From assembly GCA_016930475.1 (NCBI GenBank), contig JAFGGR010000195.1, positions 1 to 6,174 on the forward strand: DNA of 6,174 bases. Direction: 5' to 3'. The notes under the pieces were generated by a model. It was given only the letters and a program-made list of their open reading frames with translations, searched no databases and had not been told where the DNA came from. The position numbers and the translations under genes are program-made. The DNA comes from Clostridiales bacterium (GTDB lineage Bacteria > Bacillota > Clostridia > Saccharofermentanales > Saccharofermentanaceae). Positions 1 to 6,174 of the stretch are shown here, piece by piece. Every line of letters begins with the position of its first letter. Positions within the stretch are counted from its first letter, which is position 1.

Positions 1-588
1 CACGGCAGTTATCCCGCATTCGGCAACGATGATCCCCGGGTGGACCGGATCGCGATCGATGTATTAAAGAAATTCATGAACGAGCTTTCCAAGCACAAGA
101 CCTATCGGAACGCCAAGCCGACGCTTTCGATCCTGACGATCACGTCCAATGTCGTTTACGGCAAGAAGACCGGATCGACTCCGGACGGTCGAAAAGAAGG
201 CGAAGCATTCGCGCCGGGCGCGAATCCGATGCACGGAAGAGATGCAAAGGGCGCGATCGCATCGATGCGGTCGGTCGCCGGCCTGCCTTACGACTACAGT
301 GAGGACGGGATATCGTATACCTTTTCGATCCTGCCGAATACACTCGGCAAGACGCCCGACGAACAGGAAGCCAATCTGTTTGCTTTGCTGGACGGATACT
401 TTTCGGACGGCGGACAGCATATCAACGTCAACGTGATCCAGCGTAAAATCCTCCTGGACGCGATGGAGCATCCGGAGAAATACCCGCAGTTGACGATCCG
501 GGTCTCCGGATATGCGGTGCATTTTGTGCGGCTGACTCACGAGCAACAGATGGAAGTCGTGAGGCGAACGGTCCATGCGAAATTCTGA
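1..588 (+). CDS. pflB: Formate C-acetyltransferase (pyruvate formate-lyase), C-terminal part, cut by window edge
   Basis: This is the last 195 residues of pyruvate formate-lyase, the cytoplasmic glycyl-radical enzyme that converts pyruvate and CoA to acetyl-CoA and formate in anaerobic fermentation. The reading frame is open from base 1, so the gene starts outside the window; an internal GTG at 40 is not the start. The segment follows the E. coli protein almost collinearly: YPAFGNDDPRVD at the start, TITSNVVYGKKTG, TPDGR, PGANPMHGRD, GISYTFSI, then PEKYPQLTIRVSGYAVHF. In RVSGYAV the glycine codon at 508-510 is the radical site activated by PflA. The two catalytic cysteines of the family lie upstream and cannot be checked. 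The frame ends intact with TGA, and its last 14 bases overlap pflA, which implies coupled expression. Identification is by remembered family sequence and is strong. Among glycyl-radical enzymes, the close match to PFL makes a diol dehydratase or benzylsuccinate synthase unlikely. Confidence 0.97.
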   Translation, partial: HGSYPAFGNDDPRVDRIAIDVLKKFMNELSKHKTYRNAKPTLSILTITSNVVYGKKTGSTPDGRKEGEAFAPGANPMHGRDAKGAIASMRSVAGLPYDYSEDGISYTFSILPNTLGKTPDEQEANLFALLDGYFSDGGQHINVNVIQRKILLDAMEHPEKYPQLTIRVSGYAVHFVRLTHEQQMEVVRRTVHAKF

Positions 589-1405
589 CGAGACTTCGAT
601 AAGGAACTCAACCAAAGAGCAAGCACCTCGCGGTGCGTCCGGGACCGCCCGGGACGATATCACGGGGCGGATCCATTCCGTCGAGACCCTCGGCGCTCTG
701 GACGGACCGGGTCTTCGTTACGTATTGTTCATGCAAGGCTGCCCGTTTCGGTGCGGCTTCTGCCATAATCCCGATACCTGGGACGTGAATTCCGGATATG
801 AAATCACGGTCGGTGAGCAGTTCAGAGATATTTCAAGGTACCGAAATTACCTTTCCGGCGGCGTAACCGTTTCCGGAGGAGAGCCCCTGATGCAGGCGGA
901 ATTTGTCGCCGCATTGCTCGAAAAGTGCCGGGCGGCGGGCATTCACGGGGCGATCGACACCTCCGGCGGAGTGCCGCCCGAAGACGCGGCTGAGGCGATC
1001 CGGGCGGCGGACCTGATCCTATTGGATATTAAGGCGTTCGACCGACAAATAGCCGCGGCATTGTGCCGGATCGATACCGATCACACATGGAAGTTTCTCG
1101 ACTATTGCGAATCGATCGGGAAGCCGGTTTGGATCCGCCATGTCCTTCTTCCCGGCGTAACACTTTTCGAAAAGGACGCGGACGGGATCCCATATTCCGA
1201 CCGAGAACCCTTTCTGTTGGCGAATTCGGAGCTGGCGGAGGGGATAGCGCGCCTGAAAAAGTACACCTGCGTTCAAAAAATCGAATTTCTTCCTTTCCAC
1301 AAAATGGGGGAGCTCAAGTGGAAGGAACTTGGACTCGATTCCCCATTTTTCGATGTTGACGAGCCTGCCGGGCATGTGATAGCGTGGTGTGGGGAACTCG
1401 TATAG
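575..1405 (+). CDS. pflA: Pyruvate formate-lyase activating enzyme (radical SAM)
   Basis: The protein has 276 residues and is the radical-SAM activase that installs the glycyl radical on PflB, using S-adenosylmethionine and a [4Fe-4S] cluster. The cluster motif CxxxCxxC is C56, C60, C63 within MQGCPFRCGFCHN. The SAM-binding SGGEP motif is at residues 100-104, and GRIHS...DGPG near residues 31-46 is the conserved family start. LLDIK (149-153), WIRHVLLPG (186-194) and KIEFLPFHKMG (235-245) are further family signatures. The ATG at 575 lies inside pflB, with a GAGG ribosome binding site at 561-564, ten bases upstream. No ATG, GTG or TTG occurs between it and the conserved core, so this start is preferred although it gives about 28 residues more than E. 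coli PflA (246 residues). A second difference is about 15-20 extra residues between WIRHVLLPG and KIEFLPFH. The gene context, directly after pflB, confirms the role. Confidence 0.96.
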   Translation: MRNSDETSIRNSTKEQAPRGASGTARDDITGRIHSVETLGALDGPGLRYVLFMQGCPFRCGFCHNPDTWDVNSGYEITVGEQFRDISRYRNYLSGGVTVSGGEPLMQAEFVAALLEKCRAAGIHGAIDTSGGVPPEDAAEAIRAADLILLDIKAFDRQIAAALCRIDTDHTWKFLDYCESIGKPVWIRHVLLPGVTLFEKDADGIPYSDREPFLLANSELAEGIARLKKYTCVQKIEFLPFHKMGELKWKELGLDSPFFDVDEPAGHVIAWCGELV

Positions 1406-1420
1406 AGTATATCTTCCATC

Positions 1421-1426
1421 AAGGAG
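1421..1426 (+). promoter_or_regulatory. Ribosome binding site that decides a TTG start
   Basis: AAGGAG stands seven bases before the TTG at 1434, an ideal spacing. The frame is open further upstream to a GTG at 1389, inside pflA, but nothing comparable precedes that codon, so translation most likely begins at TTG 1434. Confidence 0.8.
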
Positions 1427-1433
1427 CGGTGAA

Positions 1434-1853
1434 TTGAAAAAGACAAAAAGAAAAGGGTTGACCACTCAGCGGGTGGGGACCGGTATCATCATTACTTGTG
1501 CCGTTTTATTGGCCGGCTTGATCACGCTGACGGTGTTTTTTGCCATTGACGTCGCGAAGTACGACAAAGTTTTCGGAACGGTCGGGTTGGAGCGTGACGA
1601 CAAAGGACGGGAGGTGACCATCCTTTATGTGGTTGAGGGAGAGGCACATCTCGAGCCGATCGATCACGCACCGCGAAACTGGAACGATGAACAGCTGGTT
1701 GAGATTGAATATCTCAGGGATGATTCTTCGAAAATCCGCGTCCCGGTCTCCGTCCTTCCCATTGTACTGGGTTATTTTATCCTCGCAGGTATCCTTTCCG
1801 CAGGAATTCTGATCCGGCTCGGCAAGCTTTTTTCAAAAGAAACTCCCGAGTGA
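1434..1853 (+). CDS. Small two-helix membrane protein of unknown function, DUF3592-like layout
   Basis: This 139-residue protein starts at TTG, chosen because of the AAGGAG seven bases upstream. It begins with a basic segment (K2, K3, K5, R6, K7, R13), followed by a hydrophobic helix at about residues 15-38. Residues 39-105 form an acidic, beta-rich soluble part with FGTVGLERDDKGREVTILY and VEIEYLRDDSSKIRV. A second helix lies at about 106-127, and a short basic tail follows (R128, K131, K135). By the positive-inside rule both ends are cytoplasmic and the loop faces outside. Helix, small beta domain with a GxV...vxY pattern, helix is the layout of DUF3592 proteins, but that is a resemblance of pattern only and no function follows. 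It begins 28 bases after pflA on the same strand, so it is probably cotranscribed with pflBA. Its 3' end overlaps a probable terminator of the opposing operon. That it is a real gene is well supported by the ribosome binding site, membrane pattern and position. Confidence 0.8.
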   Translation: MKKTKRKGLTTQRVGTGIIITCAVLLAGLITLTVFFAIDVAKYDKVFGTVGLERDDKGREVTILYVVEGEAHLEPIDHAPRNWNDEQLVEIEYLRDDSSKIRVPVSVLPIVLGYFILAGILSAGILIRLGKLFSKETPE

Positions 1854-1878
1854 ACGATCCGACTGAGCGTGTCGGGAG
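1835..1878 (-). terminator. Probable Rho-independent terminator of the minus-strand sugar operon
   Basis: Read on the minus strand, CTCCCGA (1878-1872) pairs perfectly with TCGGGAG (1849-1843) and is followed at once by TTTCTTTT (1842-1835). The stem is seven base pairs, rich in GC, but the loop is long (22 bases), which weakens the call. It lies about 80 bases beyond the stop of the symporter gene, in the right orientation for it. The stem's distal arm and the U-tract fall inside the coding end of the small membrane protein gene on the other strand. On the plus strand no T-run follows the stem, so it would not act for the pfl genes. Confidence 0.45.
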
Positions 1879-1889
1879 CGCGTCCCGGC
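1871..1889. other. Short GC-rich inverted repeat in the convergent junction
   Basis: GTCGGGA (1871-1877) and TCCCGGC (1883-1889) can form a seven-pair stem (one G-T wobble on the plus strand) around a five-base loop GCGCG. No T-run follows on either strand, so it is not a standard intrinsic terminator. It shares bases 1872-1877 with the longer terminator-like repeat, so the two cannot form together. A further five-base repeat, ATCCG (1891-1895) with CGGAT (1904-1908), follows. The rest of the 102-base junction (1854-1955) shows no gene. Confidence 0.35.
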
Positions 1890-1955
1890 GATCCGCGGTT
1901 TCACGGATATCTTCATGGCTCTGTTATCATTTTCCTTCTTATACGCACGGCGGCT

Positions 1956-3338
1956 TTATTTCGCGTCCTCCGCGATATCGCCTCTGGCTTTCAGATCCGA
2001 GATGATCGAATCGTAAAGCTCTTTATCGATCTTAAAGAAGAATTTATAGACGATGAATCCGAGAACGATCAGGATCAGCGGAACGATGAGCATGGCGGAC
2101 TTCATCATCCAGAGGCCGGCTTCCGTCACTTTTTCCGGGTCCCCGTCCGCGGCACTGATCCCGGACATGATGACGACGGCTCCGACGATCGCGTTTCCAA
2201 CCGCTCCGCCGATCTTATTGATGAAGGGCTGAACGGAAAAGGTGATGCTCTCATTGCGTTTTCCGAGTTTCCATTGACCGTACTCGATCGTGTCCGTTAA
2301 GAACATCAGCATCAAGAGTTGAATGAACGCCTGTCCGACAAACAGAGGGATGCCGGCCGCCCCGATAAACAACATATTCATCGGCGCCAGGAAGAAGATG
2401 ACGTAACCGACGACGACCATGATCGTCGCGGCGAGGTAGAGTTGTTTTCTCGAAAAACGTTTGCTGAAGAACGGAAACACTGAGAGTGCGACAAGCTGAG
2501 AGACGCCGAGGATCGCCGCGAAGATGCTGTACATACCTTCATCCTTATAGGCATAGATGAAAAAATAGGTGCCGAAGCTGGTCGTCGTCGTATAGCCGAT
2601 CATGAAGAGTGCCATCGAAACGAGCGTGAAGAGCAACTGGTCGTTCTTAAAGATCGCCCGCATCAGTTCGCGCAAGGAGGTCTTGCTTTCCTGTTTAAAG
2701 ACCTCGCGGTGCTCCTTGACCCCGAACACCGTAAACGCCTGCGTGATCATGGAGATCACGACAATGCCGACCGCGGCGATGAAGAAACCCGTTTTGCGAC
2801 CGCCGGTAACGTTTCCGATCGCGGAAGTGACGGGAAGAATGGCGACGACAGTGATGAACAGGCCAATATTAGCGCAGATGCGTGCGGTCGAGCCGATCTT
2901 TTCGCGCGTTTTCTGATCAATGGAGAGCGACGGAAGCATGGACCAATATCCGATATCATTTCCGGAGAAGGTGACCTCCCACAAGAGGTAGATGACCGTG
3001 AACGAGATGATGTAGGTCGTTCCCCTCCATCCGATGTCCGTGAAGAAAAGGACAGTAAAAAGAGCCGAAAGAATGCCGCCGATGGCGATCCACGGTTTAA
3101 ATTTCCCGAACCGTGTCTTTGTATTATCCACAAAGAAGCCCATCAATGGGTCGTTGACCGCATCATACACGCGAACGGCAAGCGTTATACCGGTCGTCCA
3201 CCAGAGCGTCTGATCCGGGAGGTTCAAGACCTCGGTCAAATAGACGTTGAGAAACATAGACACCAAGGTGTACTGCATGTCTCTTCCGATCGTTCCGACG
3301 CTGTAAAAGAAACGGTTTCTAGATGTCGCTTTGTCCAT
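1956..3338 (-). CDS. Sugar:cation symporter, GPH family (MelB-like, MFS fold)
   Basis: The 460-residue inner-membrane carrier has twelve predicted hydrophobic segments and belongs to the glycoside-pentoside-hexuronide:cation symporters. The signature is RVYDAVNDPLMG followed by DNTKTRFGKFKPW (residues 56-83), and the second-half signature TDTIEYGQWKLGKRNES lies at 348-364. Lined up from memory with Salmonella MelB, the residues that bind sugar and cation are kept: D20 (D19 in MelB), D59 and D63 (D55, D59), D128 (D124), W132 (W128), R153 (R149) and K375 (K377). MelB T121 is Ser125 here. The C-terminal tail FFFKIDKELYDSIISDLKARG is typical of the family. The ATG is preceded by AAAGGAGA at a spacing of eight. 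The gene follows the alpha-galactosidase by 36 bases and is last in its operon. The likely substrate is an alpha-galactoside such as melibiose or raffinose. That rests on the neighbour and the MelB-like site; the exact sugar and coupling ion (H+ or Na+) cannot be read from sequence. Confidence 0.93.
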   Translation of the reverse strand: MDKATSRNRFFYSVGTIGRDMQYTLVSMFLNVYLTEVLNLPDQTLWWTTGITLAVRVYDAVNDPLMGFFVDNTKTRFGKFKPWIAIGGILSALFTVLFFTDIGWRGTTYIISFTVIYLLWEVTFSGNDIGYWSMLPSLSIDQKTREKIGSTARICANIGLFITVVAILPVTSAIGNVTGGRKTGFFIAAVGIVVISMITQAFTVFGVKEHREVFKQESKTSLRELMRAIFKNDQLLFTLVSMALFMIGYTTTTSFGTYFFIYAYKDEGMYSIFAAILGVSQLVALSVFPFFSKRFSRKQLYLAATIMVVVGYVIFFLAPMNMLFIGAAGIPLFVGQAFIQLLMLMFLTDTIEYGQWKLGKRNESITFSVQPFINKIGGAVGNAIVGAVVIMSGISAADGDPEKVTEAGLWMMKSAMLIVPLILIVLGFIVYKFFFKIDKELYDSIISDLKARGDIAEDAK

Positions 3339-3346
3339 GTCGTTGA

Positions 3347-3354
3347 TCTCCTTT
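3347..3354 (-). promoter_or_regulatory. Ribosome binding site of the symporter gene
   Basis: On the minus strand AAAGGAGA lies eight bases before the ATG at 3338 and fixes that start. It sits in the 36-base gap after the alpha-galactosidase stop. The gap is too short for a convincing separate promoter, which supports cotranscription. Confidence 0.8.
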
Positions 3355-3374
3355 TCGCTTGTCCGAATTCTCGC

Positions 3375-5705
3375 TTACAGTGCAGTAATTTGATAGAGGT
3401 TGGAATCATAGTCGCCCATGAGGCGGGTGTTTTCGTTATAATAGGTCCCGATAAACGGCGTGTTCAGCGCGACGCCTTGCATCAGCTCCCGGCCGCCCGC
3501 GGAATATTGTTCGACGCAATCCGTGAGCGTGTAAAAACGGTCGATGAGTCGAAATAGGAGTCCGTTCGGATCGATCCGGATCGGGAGGATGTGGTTGATC
3601 AGACCGCCGAACTTTCTTACGGAAAGCTTTTTCGGGACGGTTCTGACCTCGTATTCCCGTTCGGGTGAAAGCCCGTCGAGCGGTAAAACATCAGGGATCT
3701 CGGACGCATGACTCATGAGGTTGAAAAGCCCCGCGATCGACATACCTTGCTTCGGATCGACGACCTGCCAGTGGACCTTATTATCCTTGACGGCGTCGTG
3801 ACGAAAAAACCGTCCGAACTGGAAGAGTCGGCGATGCTCCTTATAGAAACGAATTTGATTCTTGATCTCTTTTCGATCCGATACGGTCAGGTGCGCCGGA
3901 TCGAGCTCGTAACCGAGGACGCCGAAGCCGGCGACGTTGAAACGATTTGATAAAGGAGTATCCCGAAGCGTTTGCTGATGCGGCGATGCGGAGACATGCG
4001 CGCCGATGGTTGACAGTGGGTACAGGTATGATAGGCCGGACTGGATCGCGAGTCGCTCGACCGGATCGGTGTTATCCGACGCCCAGATCTGTGGCGAAAA
4101 GCAGAGCATCCCCAGATCGAATCGATTCCCGCCGCTGCTGCACGATTCCAGAAGAATGTGCGGCCGCGGTTCGAAAACGCGCTTCAGTATGTTGTAAAGA
4201 CCGAGAATATACGAGTGGAAAAACATGCCTTGTTCGGGGATCGATGCGCTGTACATGTCGGTGATATGTCGGTTCATGTCCCACTTCACGTAAGAAATGT
4301 CCGCCGAGTCCAGGAGCCCCGAGACCTTTTCGACGATATAGTCGCGGACTGACGGGTTTGTTAGATCCAGAACCAGCTGGTTTCTTCCGTAGGATTCTTT
4401 TCGACCGGGGATGCGCACGGCGTACTCGGGATGCGCGCGGAAAAGATTACTGTTCGGGTTGACCATCTCCGGCTCGACCCAGATCCCGAACGCCATCCCC
4501 ATCCCGTGCAATCGCCCGGAAAGCGATTGCAGTCCGCCGCGGATCTTCCGTTGATCCGTTTCGTAGTCGCCCAAGCCTGCGGTATCGTCTTTACGGCCGA
4601 CAAACCAGCCGTCGTCGAGCACGAAGAGCTCCGCCCCGAGATTCTTGGCCCGCTTGGCCGCACCGATCAACTTTCTTCTGGTAAAATCGAAAAAAAACGA
4701 CTCCCAGGTGTTATACAGGATCGGCCGCTCCTTGTCCTTCCAGTTCCCGCGGACGATATGACGGTTGATAAAGTCGTGAAATTGGCCGCTCGCGCCGTTA
4801 TAACCCCGGTCGCTAAAAGTCAGTACCGCTTCCGGCGTCTCGAAAACGCTCCCTTCGTCTAACGGCCACTCGAAGCAGTGCGGATTGATCCCCGTCATGA
4901 CGCGAACCGAGCCCTGGTGCGAGCGTTCGATCGCCGAATAATGATTTCCGCTATAAACCAGGTTAAACCCGTAGACCCGGCCGAATGCTTCCGACGCATT
5001 CTCTTCGGAGATGAGAAATCCCGGATTACAGCGATTCCCCGACGCGCCGGTCAAATTCTGAAGGACATAGATACCGTTCCCGATCGGCTCGGTCTGCTTG
5101 TGTGCTTCTTTGATCCAACCCCCGTGAAAGGTCGTCCGTCTGCTCACAGAAGCCGGCAGATCGAGCATCATACTCATCATTTTCCGAATGACGATCGAGC
5201 CTCCGGAGTGGTTCCTCAGCACCGCGCGACGCGTGATCACGTCGACTGCCGGGAAAACAGTATATAGAAGGGTCAGTTCGATATCGAACAATTTGTCCTT
5301 AAGAAGGATCGAAAGCGTCTGCGCCTCTCCGGCTTCCGCCACGGCGCACGGAAGGATCTCCGAAGGCGCGGGACCGTCAAGGATCTCATGGGACTGATAG
5401 ACGAAGTCCGTGACAAAGGTCCCGTCCGGCATCTTGATTTCACAGGGGCTTTGTCGGAAATCACCCTTGCCGATCCCGGACCATTCGAGCGGCAGGATAT
5501 CGAGACAGTACATCGGATCCGACTCGTCATAGACGACCGTGCCGCCGACGCCTGCGGTCCGCTTGAGTTCCAAACTTTCGACAGACGGGTTTTCCGGACG
5601 CGGACCGTAATAAATATGCTCCGGGTGCCCGAATCCGGTCAGCCGGAATATATAGCCGGTCTGATCGGTATTCAGGAAGAATATGCCTTGATCATATCGG
5701 ATCAT
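3375..5705 (-). CDS. Alpha-galactosidase, glycoside hydrolase family 36
   Basis: The 776-residue enzyme has the usual length and layout of bacterial GH36 alpha-galactosidases (AgaA, RafA, Lactobacillus MelA types). An N-terminal beta-sandwich domain spans about 1-320, a (beta/alpha)8 barrel about 325-640 and a C-terminal beta domain about 650-776. Active-site motifs are NTWESFFFDF (332-341), FVLDDGWFVGRKDD (361-374), GIWVEPEM (407-414), VKWDMNRH with nucleophile D476 (codon 4278-4280), the CxxGxxR motif C522-G525-R528, and WASDNTD with acid/base D544 (codon 4074-4076). The spacing between the two carboxylates is close to the family's. The usual GDW after the DDGW motif is GDY (379-381). No signal peptide is seen, so it acts in the cytoplasm, releasing galactose from melibiose, raffinose or stachyose. 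The ATG overlaps the upstream GH13 stop (ATGA) and has GGGAGGA seven bases before it. A reaction other than alpha-galactoside hydrolysis, such as that of plant GH36 synthases, is unlikely with these motifs. Confidence 0.96.
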   Translation of the reverse strand: MIRYDQGIFFLNTDQTGYIFRLTGFGHPEHIYYGPRPENPSVESLELKRTAGVGGTVVYDESDPMYCLDILPLEWSGIGKGDFRQSPCEIKMPDGTFVTDFVYQSHEILDGPAPSEILPCAVAEAGEAQTLSILLKDKLFDIELTLLYTVFPAVDVITRRAVLRNHSGGSIVIRKMMSMMLDLPASVSRRTTFHGGWIKEAHKQTEPIGNGIYVLQNLTGASGNRCNPGFLISEENASEAFGRVYGFNLVYSGNHYSAIERSHQGSVRVMTGINPHCFEWPLDEGSVFETPEAVLTFSDRGYNGASGQFHDFINRHIVRGNWKDKERPILYNTWESFFFDFTRRKLIGAAKRAKNLGAELFVLDDGWFVGRKDDTAGLGDYETDQRKIRGGLQSLSGRLHGMGMAFGIWVEPEMVNPNSNLFRAHPEYAVRIPGRKESYGRNQLVLDLTNPSVRDYIVEKVSGLLDSADISYVKWDMNRHITDMYSASIPEQGMFFHSYILGLYNILKRVFEPRPHILLESCSSGGNRFDLGMLCFSPQIWASDNTDPVERLAIQSGLSYLYPLSTIGAHVSASPHQQTLRDTPLSNRFNVAGFGVLGYELDPAHLTVSDRKEIKNQIRFYKEHRRLFQFGRFFRHDAVKDNKVHWQVVDPKQGMSIAGLFNLMSHASEIPDVLPLDGLSPEREYEVRTVPKKLSVRKFGGLINHILPIRIDPNGLLFRLIDRFYTLTDCVEQYSAGGRELMQGVALNTPFIGTYYNENTRLMGDYDSNLYQITAL

Positions 5706-6174
5706 CCGCCGATCCTCCCACTCACCAACACGGCCTCATAGGGGCCCAGTGTGCCGTCGTAGTCGCTTCGTTCGTACGAGGAGAGCAGGAGTTTGCCGGA
5801 CGTATTATAACGGCCCGGATTTCCGGAAAAATTGATAACGATCGTGATTTTCTCTTTGTTGTTAAACCGCTCGAAAACGAACAGCTTCCTTGAGATCTCG
5901 ACGCTCCGGAATCCGCCGGATTTTAGAAGCGGACTGTGATTCCGGAAACGGATCATTTTGCGATAAAAAGAAAGAACGGAATCCGGGTCCTTTTCTTGCG
6001 CCTCAACATTGATCTTCGTATGGTTCCCGTTAATGTCGATCCAAGGCGTACCCGCCGTAAAACCGGCGTTCTTCCCGGCGCTCCATTGCATCGGCGTCCG
6101 AGCGTTGTCGCGCCCGCTCCGGAGGATCATTTTCCATCGGTATGATTTCGGAATATGGAGGCGCGTCGCCAACC
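5702..6174 (-). CDS. GH13 alpha-glucosidase (oligo-1,6-glucosidase type), C-terminal part, cut by window edge
   Basis: The last 156 residues of a GH13 glycosidase enter from the right edge; the start lies outside. The clearest match is the RDNARTPMQW block (codons 6112-6083), followed by NAGFTAGTPWIDINGN and INVEAQEKDPDSVLSFYRK, which is the end of the barrel in oligo-1,6-glucosidase-like enzymes (GH13 subfamily 31 and relatives). From about residue 85 of the fragment comes the C-terminal beta domain, ending LGPYEAVLVSG. All three catalytic carboxylates lie upstream of the window, so activity cannot be judged. Close relatives with the same C-terminal block include sucrose-cleaving alpha-glucosidases, dextran glucosidase (DexB), trehalose-6-phosphate hydrolase (TreC) and sucrose isomerases. 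The alpha-galactosidase neighbour favours an enzyme for sucrose or other alpha-glucosides left after galactose removal, which is inference. Its TGA stop overlaps the next ATG by four bases, so the two are translationally coupled. Confidence 0.9.
   Translation of the reverse strand, partial: LATRLHIPKSYRWKMILRSGRDNARTPMQWSAGKNAGFTAGTPWIDINGNHTKINVEAQEKDPDSVLSFYRKMIRFRNHSPLLKSGGFRSVEISRKLFVFERFNNKEKITIVINFSGNPGRYNTSGKLLLSSYERSDYDGTLGPYEAVLVSGRIGG
5713..5719 (-). promoter_or_regulatory. Ribosome binding site of the alpha-galactosidase gene
   Basis: On the minus strand GGGAGGA lies seven bases before the ATG at 5705, inside the end of the GH13 gene. It confirms the start that gives the ATGA overlap. 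Confidence 0.8.

Noticed and set aside
64..663. Long open frame of 199 codons on the minus strand opposite pflB and the start of pflA
   Set aside because: It is wholly antisense to strongly conserved pflB and pflA coding sequence, its protein has no recognisable motif, and no good ribosome binding site was seen.
1389..1433. Longer version of the small membrane protein starting at GTG inside pflA
   Set aside because: The AAGGAG at 1421-1426 is correctly spaced for TTG 1434, and the extra 15 residues look like a reading of the ribosome binding site and pflA end.
1891..1935. ATCCG...CGGAT repeat followed by a loosely T-rich stretch as a plus-strand terminator for the pfl genes
   Set aside because: The stem is only five pairs with an eight-base loop and the T-rich part is interrupted and too far downstream.
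1869..2300. Plus-strand open frame of 143 codons running from the junction into the symporter
   Set aside because: Most of it is antisense to the conserved C-terminal half of the symporter, and the part in the junction has no ribosome binding site or motif.
2709..3557. Open frame of 282 codons on the plus strand opposite the symporter
   Set aside because: The protein is a low-sense mix rich in D, R, H and G, as expected from reading a hydrophobic membrane-protein gene backwards; the symporter on the other strand has clear family motifs.
6113..6172. Possible frameshift just upstream of RDNARTPMQW in the GH13 fragment, since the first 20 residues look unlike the usual acidic helix there
   Set aside because: This stretch varies within the family, the frame stays open to the edge, and too little upstream sequence is present to judge; a neighbouring frame that is also open (starting at 6173) gave no better match.

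Overview
The window looks like a bacterial chromosome segment from a fermentative, sugar-using anaerobe or facultative anaerobe. Evidence for this is pyruvate formate-lyase with its activase, a melibiose-type sugar symporter and two glycosidases. Purine-rich ribosome binding sites (AAGGAG, AAAGGAGA, GGGAGGA) and one TTG start would suit a Bacillota-like lineage. Base composition is roughly balanced and the standard genetic code is used (TGA serves as a stop). The phylum is an inference and no marker gene settles it.

Left part, plus strand (1-1853): the 3' third of pflB, carrying the glycyl-radical glycine, overlaps pflA by 14 bases. The radical-SAM activase pflA is complete. After 28 bases comes a small two-helix membrane protein of unknown function that starts at TTG. 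The three are probably one transcript.

Middle (1854-1955): a short convergent junction with no gene. It holds inverted repeats, one of which, with a U-rich tail, would serve as a terminator for the minus-strand genes.

Right part, minus strand (6174 down to 1956): the 3' end of a GH13 alpha-glucosidase, a complete GH36 alpha-galactosidase joined to it by an ATGA stop/start overlap, and, 36 bases on, a GPH-family (MelB-like) sugar:cation symporter. This is a compact alpha-galactoside utilisation operon. The symporter would import melibiose or raffinose-type sugars. The signal-less GH36 enzyme would remove galactose in the cytoplasm, and the GH13 enzyme could split the remaining sucrose or other alpha-glucoside. 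The hexoses pass through glycolysis to pyruvate, which PflB/PflA would cleave to formate and acetyl-CoA.

I see no RNA gene, CRISPR array, insertion sequence or phage feature, and no clearly new system. The least explained items are the small membrane protein and the unusual features of PflA.
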